A DNA stretch of 6,864 bases, from the NCBI GenBank assembly GCA_020216965.1, contig JAIWOJ010000116.1:1-6864 (forward strand). Reading direction: 5' to 3'. Both the position numbers and the translations under genes were made by a program. Within the stretch, counting starts at the first letter, position 1. Each line of letters starts with the position of its first letter. This stretch comes from Prosthecobacter sp. (GTDB taxonomy: Bacteria > Verrucomicrobiota > Verrucomicrobiia > Verrucomicrobiales > Verrucomicrobiaceae). This document shows positions 1-6,864 of this stretch, piece by piece. Below the pieces are notes generated by a model, which was not told where the DNA came from, did not search any database, and saw nothing but the letters and a program-made list of their open reading frames with translations.

Positions 1-2051
1 CCCGTAGAGCCATTGATCACCCACAGCTCGCGGCCTTCTGCAACGGTGCTTGCCGTGAAAAACAGGTTGGCTCCGCGCGCTGGATCACTGCCAGAAATGA
101 CAAATTCCTGTGGGTCGGAGTCTGAGCCGCCAGCGGCAATGTCTCGCACTAAAGAAATGGCATTCAGAGAAGGCAGCAGGCTGCTGTAAAGCTCCCGCCC
201 GACGGGCTCGACCGTCTCACCCGTATCTGTCGTCACCCCTTGGGCGGAGAAAAAGACGCGGTCGCCAAAAATCGTAAATCGGCTGGGGTTAGAATCCGAG
301 GAACCGGGGAAAATATCTGCCAACCTCACCGTGCCAGCCGAGGTCCCATTGCTCTTCCAGAGCTCTGTGCCATCTGCAGCACCGCCGAAGGCACTGAAGA
401 GCAAGGTGCCACCCGCATTGAAGTAGTGGGAGCTAGAGGATCCCTGGCTGGGCTCAGGATTCACATCTTTGACGAGAGCAGCCGTTACCGCCCCATTGGA
501 TGCCACCGTGGCTCTCCAGAGTTCCAGCCCTTCCTGGCTGCTGTAACCCGTAAAGAAGAGCGCGCCATTCACCTCCGTCAGGTTATCTGGATCTCCTGGT
601 GGGTTTGGGTAAAAGGTTGAGGTCGTGATCCGCTGCGTGCCTGTCGAAGTGCCATCCGTCACCCACAGATCGCGCTGCCCGCTACTATCCTGCGCGGTGA
701 AAAACAGACGGTTGCCGACGCTCGTGAGCCTAGCTGGCGCAGAACCATCCGCTCCGGGGAAAATATCTTTGATGATCGTGGGCGTGGTGCTGCCCGAGGG
801 CACAGCAGAGCTGTCCTCAGCACCCTGAACACCCGCGCGGCCTGCCAGCAACCCTGCGGCACCAGAGGCTGCGGCCACCGTGCGCACGACATGGTTTAGC
901 GCGTCTGCCACATAAAGCGTGCCGCTGCGCAGGGCAATGCCACGCGGAGTATTGAAGTTTGCGCCCGCGCCCGTGCCATTCACAAAGCCAGCCACTCCCG
1001 CCAGCCCAGCCAGCGTCGTCACCACCCCGGCAGAAGTCACGCGCCGCAATGTGTGGCTGCCGCTATCACAGACATACGCCACGGTGCCTGCGGGATCCAC
1101 CACGATGCCGCGCGGGGCATTGAAGGTGGCTGCCGCTCCTGTGCCATTTTGGCTGCCAGCCGTTCCTGCCGTACCTGCGAGTAAAGATACCGTGCCGCCA
1201 GCGTTCACCCGGCGCAGAAGGTGGTTGCCTGTGTCTGCGACATAAAGGAAACCCGCATTGTCGATCGAGAGTGCCGTGGGATTGTTAAACCGCGCCGCAG
1301 AGCCCGTGCCATCCACAGAGCCGGTGCTACCTGCGGTGCCAGCCCAGAGGCTCACGTTCGCCGTCACGGTCTCGGCGGTGCCAGGGGCAGCAGGTGTTGT
1401 CGTCATGGTGATACGACGCAGAGTGTGGTTACCGCTATCCGCCACATAGAGCAGCGTTCCCGCATTATTCACCGTCACACCCCTGGGATTGCGGAAGCGG
1501 GCATTCGGCCCAGTGCCGTTATTGGTGCCTAGTGTGCCAATCTGGCCTGCCAGAGTGGTCACGATGCCGTCGCGATTGATTCGGCGGATCACATGATTCC
1601 CCGTGTCTGCCACATAGAGATTTCCCACCCCATCCGCAGCGATCCCCTCCGGTGCATTGAAGGTCGCTGACAGCCCAGCTCCATTGTCACCGCCGGAAAC
1701 TCCCGGCCTCCCCGCAAAGGTGCTCACCATCCCGGAAGGCGAGATGCGCCGGATCGTGTGGTTCGGGGTATCCACGACATAGACATTTCCATCCGCATCC
1801 ACCGCTGCAGCGGAGGGTGTGTTGAAGCTAGATGGGATGGACATCGTCCACAGCTCAGCGCCAGACACCGGGTCATCGGCTGAAATGAACAACCGCCCGG
1901 CGGCAAAAATCATCGACTCGACATGGGCAGAGGCAGCCGGCGGCGTCGTATTGACATCCTTGACGAGCTCTATCGACTGCCCATGCGTGGTGCTCAGGCC
2001 CATCCACAGAGAGAGGGCGACCAAGCGTGAGGGTTGGGACAAGGTTTTCAT
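1..2051 (-). CDS. Secreted NHL / ELW-repeat beta-propeller protein (partial, C-terminus beyond window)
   Basis: This frame is open from an ATG at 2049-2051 to the left edge, giving about 683 residues with no stop. The N-terminus (MKTLSQPSRLVALSLWMGLS, cleavage probably near THG-QS) is a Sec signal peptide, which supports this start. No Shine-Dalgarno is visible upstream. Residues ~26-75 form one ELW-type repeat (IELVKDVN ... AGRLFISADD ... GAELW). Residues 76-404 hold six NHL repeats of the form FNxPxGIxxDxxGxLYVADxxNHxxRR...TLAG, joined by 16-residue GTAGxxGxxNGTG-like linkers. From ~425 onward come at least five ELW-type repeats, such as DLWVTDGTSTGTQRI at ~461, ELWKSNGTSAGTVRL, and ELWVINGSTG at the edge. 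NHL repeats build six-bladed propellers used for protein or ligand binding. ELWxxDGTxxGT repeats are common in large surface proteins of environmental bacteria. The protein is inferred to be extracellular or surface-bound. Its partner is unknown, and any C-terminal sorting domain is not visible. Confidence 0.88.
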   Translation of the reverse strand, partial: MKTLSQPSRLVALSLWMGLSTTHGQSIELVKDVNTTPPAASAHVESMIFAAGRLFISADDPVSGAELWTMSIPSSFNTPSAAAVDADGNVYVVDTPNHTIRRISPSGMVSTFAGRPGVSGGDNGAGLSATFNAPEGIAADGVGNLYVADTGNHVIRRINRDGIVTTLAGQIGTLGTNNGTGPNARFRNPRGVTVNNAGTLLYVADSGNHTLRRITMTTTPAAPGTAETVTANVSLWAGTAGSTGSVDGTGSAARFNNPTALSIDNAGFLYVADTGNHLLRRVNAGGTVSLLAGTAGTAGSQNGTGAAATFNAPRGIVVDPAGTVAYVCDSGSHTLRRVTSAGVVTTLAGLAGVAGFVNGTGAGANFNTPRGIALRSGTLYVADALNHVVRTVAAASGAAGLLAGRAGVQGAEDSSAVPSGSTTPTIIKDIFPGADGSAPARLTSVGNRLFFTAQDSSGQRDLWVTDGTSTGTQRITTSTFYPNPPGDPDNLTEVNGALFFTGYSSQEGLELWRATVASNGAVTAALVKDVNPEPSQGSSSSHYFNAGGTLLFSAFGGAADGTELWKSNGTSAGTVRLADIFPGSSDSNPSRFTIFGDRVFFSAQGVTTDTGETVEPVGRELYSSLLPSLNAISLVRDIAAGGSDSDPQEFVISGSDPARGANLFFTASTVAEGRELWVINGST
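840..1826 (-). repeat. Six tandem NHL repeats within the propeller gene
   Basis: The repeats begin with a phenylalanine codon ending at plus-strand positions 1826, 1661, 1496, 1289, 1124 and 956. These correspond to residues 76, 131, 186, 255, 310 and 366. Spacing is 55, 55, 69, 55 and 56 residues, so the period is about 165 bp. The units share a YVADxxNHxxRR core and an LAG end, but they are diverged at the DNA level. The third unit is 14 residues longer because its strand-strand loop carries a Thr/Ala/Pro-rich insert (MTTTPAAPGTAETVT). Six units match one closed six-bladed propeller. Confidence 0.85.
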
Positions 2052-3331
<1,280 letters not shown>

Positions 3332-3341
3332 TGGCTGGCAG

Positions 3342-3362
3342 GAGGGCGGCTTGCCGCTTTTT
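3342..3362 (+). terminator. Rho-independent terminator after leuB
   Basis: A short GC hairpin (GCGG at 3346-3349, loop CTTG, CCGC at 3354-3357) is followed at once by five T residues at 3358-3362. It lies 14 bp after the leuB stop codon. The stem core is only four pairs, extendable by weaker G-T and A-T pairs, so termination may be partial. Confidence 0.6.
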
Positions 3363-3448
3363 CTGTCCAAAATGGCAGGCTCAGGGTCTTGAGAAGGAGA
3401 GGACTTTTTGGGTCCGTACCTACTAGCAAAAACCCTAGCCTGATCACC

Positions 3449-4855
3449 ATGCCCTGCCATCGCTACGATTTCCCGACATCCCGCCGCGAGTTTCTACAGA
3501 CCGCAGGTGGCGGTTTTGGTGCAGTGGCTCTCGCGGCACTGATGAGCCAGGAGCAGGCGGCAGCGGCACCCATGCGCGTGGCTCACCGCCCTGCGAAGGC
3601 AAAGAGCGTCATCTTTCTCTTTATGGAAGGTGGCCCGAGCCACCTCGACACCTTTGACTACAAGCCGCTGCTCAACAAACTGGCCGGACAGCCGCTACCC
3701 GCCAGCTTCAAAGCACCCATCACCGCGATGGGTGAGGCAAAATCACCCATCCTCGAATGCAAGCGGGCCTGGAAGCAGCACGGTCAGGGCGGTCTGTGGA
3801 TCTCGGATTGGTTTCCAAACGTGGCCCGGCACGCCGATGAGCTTGCCGTCATTCATTCCTGTGCCTCCAGCGGCATCAACCACGCGGGGGGGGTGTGCTC
3901 CATGAACACCGGCTCCGTCTTTGGCGGGCGGCCTTCCTTAGGTGCTTGGGCCATGTACGGCCTGGGCTCTGCCAATCAAAATTTGCCTGGCTTTGTCGTC
4001 ATCAAGGACAGCGAAGCCACGGTGGTGAACGGTGTGCGCAACTGGGGCAATGGCTTCATGCCTGCGATTTATCAGGGCGTGGAGTTCAGCTCTGAAGGCA
4101 CCCCGATCAAATACCTCGACAATCCCAAGGGCGTGGACCGCCTGCGCCAGCGGGACAAGCTGGACCTGCTGGCCGCGCTGAACCGCGACTACAACGCGAC
4201 ACGAGCCAGCAACACCGAGCTCGACGCCCGCATCAAGGGCTACGAGCTGGCTTTCCAAATGCAGGCCGAGGCTCCGCAAGCCGTGGACCTGAGCCATGAG
4301 ACGGAGGCCACCAAAAAGCTCTACGGCATGGACGATGAAAAGACCGCTGTTTTTGGCCGCAACTGCCTGCTGGCGCGCCGACTGGTGGAAAATGGCGTGC
4401 GTTTTGTGCAGCTCTACAGCGGCGCGGGCAGCAAGTGGGATGCCCACAAAGGCATTGAGGTGAACCACGGCAAGCTCTGCCATGCTGTGGACAAACCCAT
4501 CGCGGGCCTGCTCGCCGATCTGAAGGGCCGTGGTCTGCTAGATGAAACGCTCGTGATCTGGGGGGGAGAGTTTGGGCGCACGCCCATGTCTGAACAGGGT
4601 GACGGACGCGACCACAACCCCACCGGCTTTACCATGTGGATGGCGGGCGGCGGGGTGAAAGGCGGCCAAACCTACGGCGCGACGGATGATCTTGGCCTCT
4701 ACGCCGTGGAGGATCGGCTGCATGTGCATTCCATCCACGCCACCATTTTGTACCTCCTGGGGATCGATCACACGCAGTTGACCTACAACCACAAGGGGCT
4801 GCCTGAACGGATCGACCAGAATGAAGGCCACCCCTTCACTCGCCTGCTCGGCTGA
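3449..4855 (+). CDS. Tat-exported DUF1501 family protein
   Basis: This 468-residue protein belongs to the DUF1501 family, which is related to the alkaline phosphatase/sulfatase superfamily. Its substrate is unknown. Residues 11-16 (SRREFL) form a twin-arginine motif. A Gly/Ala-rich hydrophobic stretch and AAAAP near residue 41 follow, so folded export by Tat is expected. Family motifs in order are FLFMEGGPSHLDTFD (56-70), the NHAGGVCSMNTGSVFGGRPSLGAW block (144-167), NLPGFVVI (178-185), WDAHKGIEVNH (330-340), WGGEFGRTP (371-379), GRDHNP (386-391) and a C-terminal VHSIHATILYLLGID (426-440). The Asp/His-rich motifs plausibly bind metal, by analogy with the superfamily. I chose the ATG at 3449 because it puts the RR motif 12 residues in. 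The frame is open further upstream to a TTG at 3389. Planctomycete and verrucomicrobial homologues are often paired with a DUF1549/DUF1553 cytochrome-type gene, but none is adjacent here. Confidence 0.9.
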   Translation: MPCHRYDFPTSRREFLQTAGGGFGAVALAALMSQEQAAAAPMRVAHRPAKAKSVIFLFMEGGPSHLDTFDYKPLLNKLAGQPLPASFKAPITAMGEAKSPILECKRAWKQHGQGGLWISDWFPNVARHADELAVIHSCASSGINHAGGVCSMNTGSVFGGRPSLGAWAMYGLGSANQNLPGFVVIKDSEATVVNGVRNWGNGFMPAIYQGVEFSSEGTPIKYLDNPKGVDRLRQRDKLDLLAALNRDYNATRASNTELDARIKGYELAFQMQAEAPQAVDLSHETEATKKLYGMDDEKTAVFGRNCLLARRLVENGVRFVQLYSGAGSKWDAHKGIEVNHGKLCHAVDKPIAGLLADLKGRGLLDETLVIWGGEFGRTPMSEQGDGRDHNPTGFTMWMAGGGVKGGQTYGATDDLGLYAVEDRLHVHSIHATILYLLGIDHTQLTYNHKGLPERIDQNEGHPFTRLLG

Positions 4856-4876
4856 TGCTCCAGTTTCGGTGCATCA
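4853..4876. terminator. Inverted repeat spanning two convergent stop codons (possible bidirectional terminator)
   Basis: TGATGC (4853-4858) and GCATCA (4871-4876) are perfect complements separated by 12 bases. The left arm begins with the DUF1501 stop codon and the right arm ends with the ABC gene stop codon read on the minus strand. There is no T-tract, so intrinsic termination is uncertain. The symmetry may instead be chance. Confidence 0.3.
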
Positions 4877-6589
4877 GGGAGAACGGCGGCGTAGGCCCCA
4901 GGCTGCCAGGGCGATGCCCACTACTGCCTGCACGAGGAGCCAAAAAATCGCCAGCTCAGGCGTCGCGAACCATGTGCGCACAAAGTGGGTGATGGGCTTA
5001 AAAACGGCCAGCCCTGCCAGGGTCTCCACACTCCCAGACCAGCCCTGATGCATCGTCAAAAAAGGCTGTAGGATCATGCCCAGAGGTCTGGGAAAGCCCA
5101 GCAGAGCACCGGAGAGCAAAAGGTTTGCCGCCCAGAGCTTCCAGGCACCGGCTTGAGCCGCCGCCGGGGAACGTGAATGGGCGGAGATGCCCAGGCACAG
5201 GCAACCGAAGGTGACCCCCGTCAGCATGAGCAAGAGCAGGCGCAGCCCTGCCTGCCCTGGCAAAGACGCTCCCGTCAGATCGGTGAGCAAGACCAGGGCT
5301 GCCCCGTGGGCTGCCATCAGTGGCACCAGGAAGCCCAGCGCAGCCGCTAGGCAGGCCAGTGGGCGCACACCACCGATGCGCTCCCTTTCCAGCAAGGCCC
5401 GAGCCCCTGCCACCTCCCGAAAGGCGGTGCGTAAGCTAATGAGGGTGATCATCAGCACCTGGGTCAAGAGCACCATGGCGCAGGTATAAGCCGCAGGCCA
5501 GAGCGCCTCCGGTGCCGTGTTCCCGGCACGCATTTCGGAGAGATACCCCGTATTGGACGCCACGAGCAGCATCGTCGTCAGCGGGCAAAGGATCAGCAAA
5601 GCGAGGTGCTCTGACCACTCCCTCTGACCGCGCCGCCACAGTGTCCAGCGCCGACGCAGCAGGTGCGCAGCCTGCGCCGCTAGGCCAGGCAGCGGCGTCC
5701 CACCCGCTGAGGCACCAGCCGCTTCTTGGTTCTCCAGCTCCAGACTTTCAGCACTGAGAGGGGGTTGGGCAGGAGCTTCCTGCATCTGAAAGGCATCATA
5801 ATACGAATCCCGGTGCCGCGACCAAGATTCCGCCCAGCGCTCTGCGGGGCGCTTGGCTAGCCGTGGATAGAGCTCCTCCACCGTGCTGATGCTGAAATAG
5901 TGAGCCAAGGCACGCGGCGGGCCATGGAAGCAGACTCTACCCTCATGCAGCACGAGCACCGAATCATACACAGCCAGGTTCCCCAGCATCTCCGTGGCAT
6001 GGATGACGATGCGTCCTGGCCGGTCATGCGTGATGTGTTTCAGCAGCGCTGCCATTTCCTGCTGAGAGCGCACATCCAACCCTGCGGCCATCTCATCACA
6101 CAGCACCAGGGATGCCTCGCTGACCAGGGCCAGGGCTAGCAAAAGCCGCCGCCGCTGCGCCGCGCTCAGGTGAGCCACGCGCTGGGCCGCCACGGTTTCC
6201 AACCCGGTGGCCACCAGGAGGTGGGAGACCTTATCCACCCGCTGCTCCGGGGTCTGTCCGCCGACACGCAGCAGGTGCGCACTCATCAGGCTTTCCCGCA
6301 CCGTCAGCAGGCCGGAGAGGGAATCTTCTGCGGGGGCCACATGCCCTAGCTCTCCGGGCCCAGGCGGTGTGGTCGTCAAATCCCTGCGCTGAAAATGAAT
6401 CCTGCCGCCGGTGGGGGTGCGCAGACCGGCCAGCAACTCGAGAAGCTGCTGACGGCCACTGTCTGCGGCCCCGATCACGCCCAGCAAATGGCTTTTGGGC
6501 ACGGTAAAGCTCACGTCATCCAGGCCAGAGCTGGCCCTGGGGCTGCCCTGCGTGTGCACTAGGCTGGAAAGGGAGATCACCTGCAGCAT
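4874..6589 (-). CDS. ABC-2 type transporter, fused ATPase-permease half-transporter with degenerate ATPase motifs
   Basis: This 571-residue protein has an N-terminal ABC ATPase domain (about 1-240), a polar Ala/Glu/Pro-rich linker (about 245-310), and a C-terminal ABC-2 type membrane domain. The membrane domain has about six hydrophobic segments near 329-347, 365-387, 409-435, 447-468, 483-500 and 547-566. The order resembles ABCG-type half-transporters, which work as dimers in the membrane. FREVAGARALLERERIGGVRPLA (390-412) matches the amphipathic coupling region of ABC-2 permeases. Walker B (SLVLCDE, 160-166) and the D-loop (GLD, 170-172) are intact. Walker A reads GAADSGRQ (40-47), with Arg for Lys and Gln for Ser/Thr. 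The signature is LSAAQ (141-145) instead of LSGGQ, the Q-loop region (VAPAED) lacks Gln, and the switch His is unclear. ATP turnover may therefore be weak or absent. The substrate is unknown. The gene starts 20 bp after the upstream stop codon, suggesting an operon. No Shine-Dalgarno precedes the ATG. Confidence 0.87.
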   Translation of the reverse strand: MLQVISLSSLVHTQGSPRASSGLDDVSFTVPKSHLLGVIGAADSGRQQLLELLAGLRTPTGGRIHFQRRDLTTTPPGPGELGHVAPAEDSLSGLLTVRESLMSAHLLRVGGQTPEQRVDKVSHLLVATGLETVAAQRVAHLSAAQRRRLLLALALVSEASLVLCDEMAAGLDVRSQQEMAALLKHITHDRPGRIVIHATEMLGNLAVYDSVLVLHEGRVCFHGPPRALAHYFSISTVEELYPRLAKRPAERWAESWSRHRDSYYDAFQMQEAPAQPPLSAESLELENQEAAGASAGGTPLPGLAAQAAHLLRRRWTLWRRGQREWSEHLALLILCPLTTMLLVASNTGYLSEMRAGNTAPEALWPAAYTCAMVLLTQVLMITLISLRTAFREVAGARALLERERIGGVRPLACLAAALGFLVPLMAAHGAALVLLTDLTGASLPGQAGLRLLLLMLTGVTFGCLCLGISAHSRSPAAAQAGAWKLWAANLLLSGALLGFPRPLGMILQPFLTMHQGWSGSVETLAGLAVFKPITHFVRTWFATPELAIFWLLVQAVVGIALAAWGLRRRSP

Positions 6590-6609
6590 GGCGCGCTATG
6601 TCTTGGGGC

Positions 6610-6864
6610 TCAAGGCTTCGCAAACTCGCGGTCCAACGCGTCAAGGTAACGGGAGATGGGATCCTGCCGAGGGGGTAGCTCTTCTTGGATGCGCTGGGGA
6701 AGGCTCAGGTAGTCATCAAAGGTGCCTGACATCGCGGCAGAGTAGTTCGCCTCATGCACGTCCAAGAGGTCACGCACGGCCTTGCTGCGCTCTAGGGCAG
6801 CTAGGCTACGCTGGCGTAGCTTCCTCAGGCGCGTATCCACGTCCTTTGCCTTGTCTTCGCGCAG
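6610..6864 (-). CDS. Unrecognised helical protein, C-terminal fragment (5' end beyond window)
   Basis: The frame is open from the right edge to a TGA at 6610-6612, giving 84 residues plus the stop. It begins LREDKAKD and continues DTRLRKLRQRSLAALERSKA, ending LDALDREFAKP. The first half is rich in Arg, Lys, Leu and Ala with helix- and coiled-coil-like spacing. The second half has a FDDYLSLPQRIQEELPPRQD segment that looks partly extended. I see no signal peptide, membrane segment or catalytic motif in the visible part. A GTG at 6838-6840 could start a 76-residue protein, but the frame continues upstream in the same style, so truncation by the window edge is more likely. It lies 20 bp upstream of the ABC transporter start on the same strand, so a shared transcript and a related role are plausible. 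I do not recognise the family. Confidence 0.6.
   Translation of the reverse strand: MREDKAKDVDTRLRKLRQRSLAALERSKAVRDLLDVHEANYSAAMSGTFDDYLSLPQRIQEELPPRQDPISRYLDALDREFAKP

Noticed and set aside
240..1532. Several plus-strand open frames opposite the propeller gene
   Set aside because: They are antisense shadows. The minus-strand frame is continuous across the region and shows clear NHL and ELW repeats with a signal peptide.
840..1826. Regular ~165-bp repetition considered as a CRISPR or satellite repeat
   Set aside because: The period is far too long for CRISPR, the units are diverged at DNA level, and the repetition is explained by protein NHL repeats.
3389..3448. Extended TTG start giving a 20-residue longer DUF1501 protein
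   Set aside because: It would put the Tat motif over 30 residues from the start and adds a non-conserved, poorly structured stretch. The ATG at 3449 gives a normal Tat signal.
4998..5757. Open frames on both strands overlapping the ABC permease region
   Set aside because: They are frame shadows of the intact 571-residue ABC gene and show no domain or conserved motif.

Overview
The window looks like chromosomal DNA from a Verrucomicrobia/Planctomycetes-type bacterium, most likely a verrucomicrobial relative. The DNA is GC-rich, it carries a Tat-exported DUF1501 protein of a family abundant in that superphylum, and it has a large secreted NHL/ELW-repeat protein. None of the four visible starts has a clear Shine-Dalgarno sequence. 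The placement is an inference from protein style, not from a marker gene.

Layout. (1) Positions 1-2051, minus strand: the N-terminal ~683 residues of a secreted beta-propeller protein that runs off the left edge. It has a signal peptide, one ELW-type repeat, six NHL repeats, then at least five more ELW-type repeats. (2) Positions 2052-2224: a 173-bp divergent intergenic region with possible overlapping promoters. (3) Positions 2225-3331, plus strand: a complete leuB (3-isopropylmalate dehydrogenase) with all expected active-site residues, followed by a hairpin/T-tract terminator at 3342-3362. (4) Positions 3449-4855, plus strand: a DUF1501 protein with a twin-arginine signal. (5) Positions 4874-6589, minus strand: a fused ATPase-permease ABC-2 type transporter, convergent with the DUF1501 gene. 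Its Walker A, Q-loop and signature motifs are degenerate. (6) Positions 6610-6864, minus strand: the C-terminal end of an unrecognised helical protein, probably cotranscribed with the transporter.

The genes do not form one obvious pathway. LeuB is a cytoplasmic housekeeping enzyme of leucine synthesis. The propeller protein and the DUF1501 protein are predicted to be exported, and the ABC protein sits in the inner membrane. I found no RNA gene, CRISPR array, insertion sequence or phage element, and I do not see a clear new multi-gene system. The two most interesting points are the eroded nucleotide-binding site of the ABC transporter and the nested architecture of the propeller protein.
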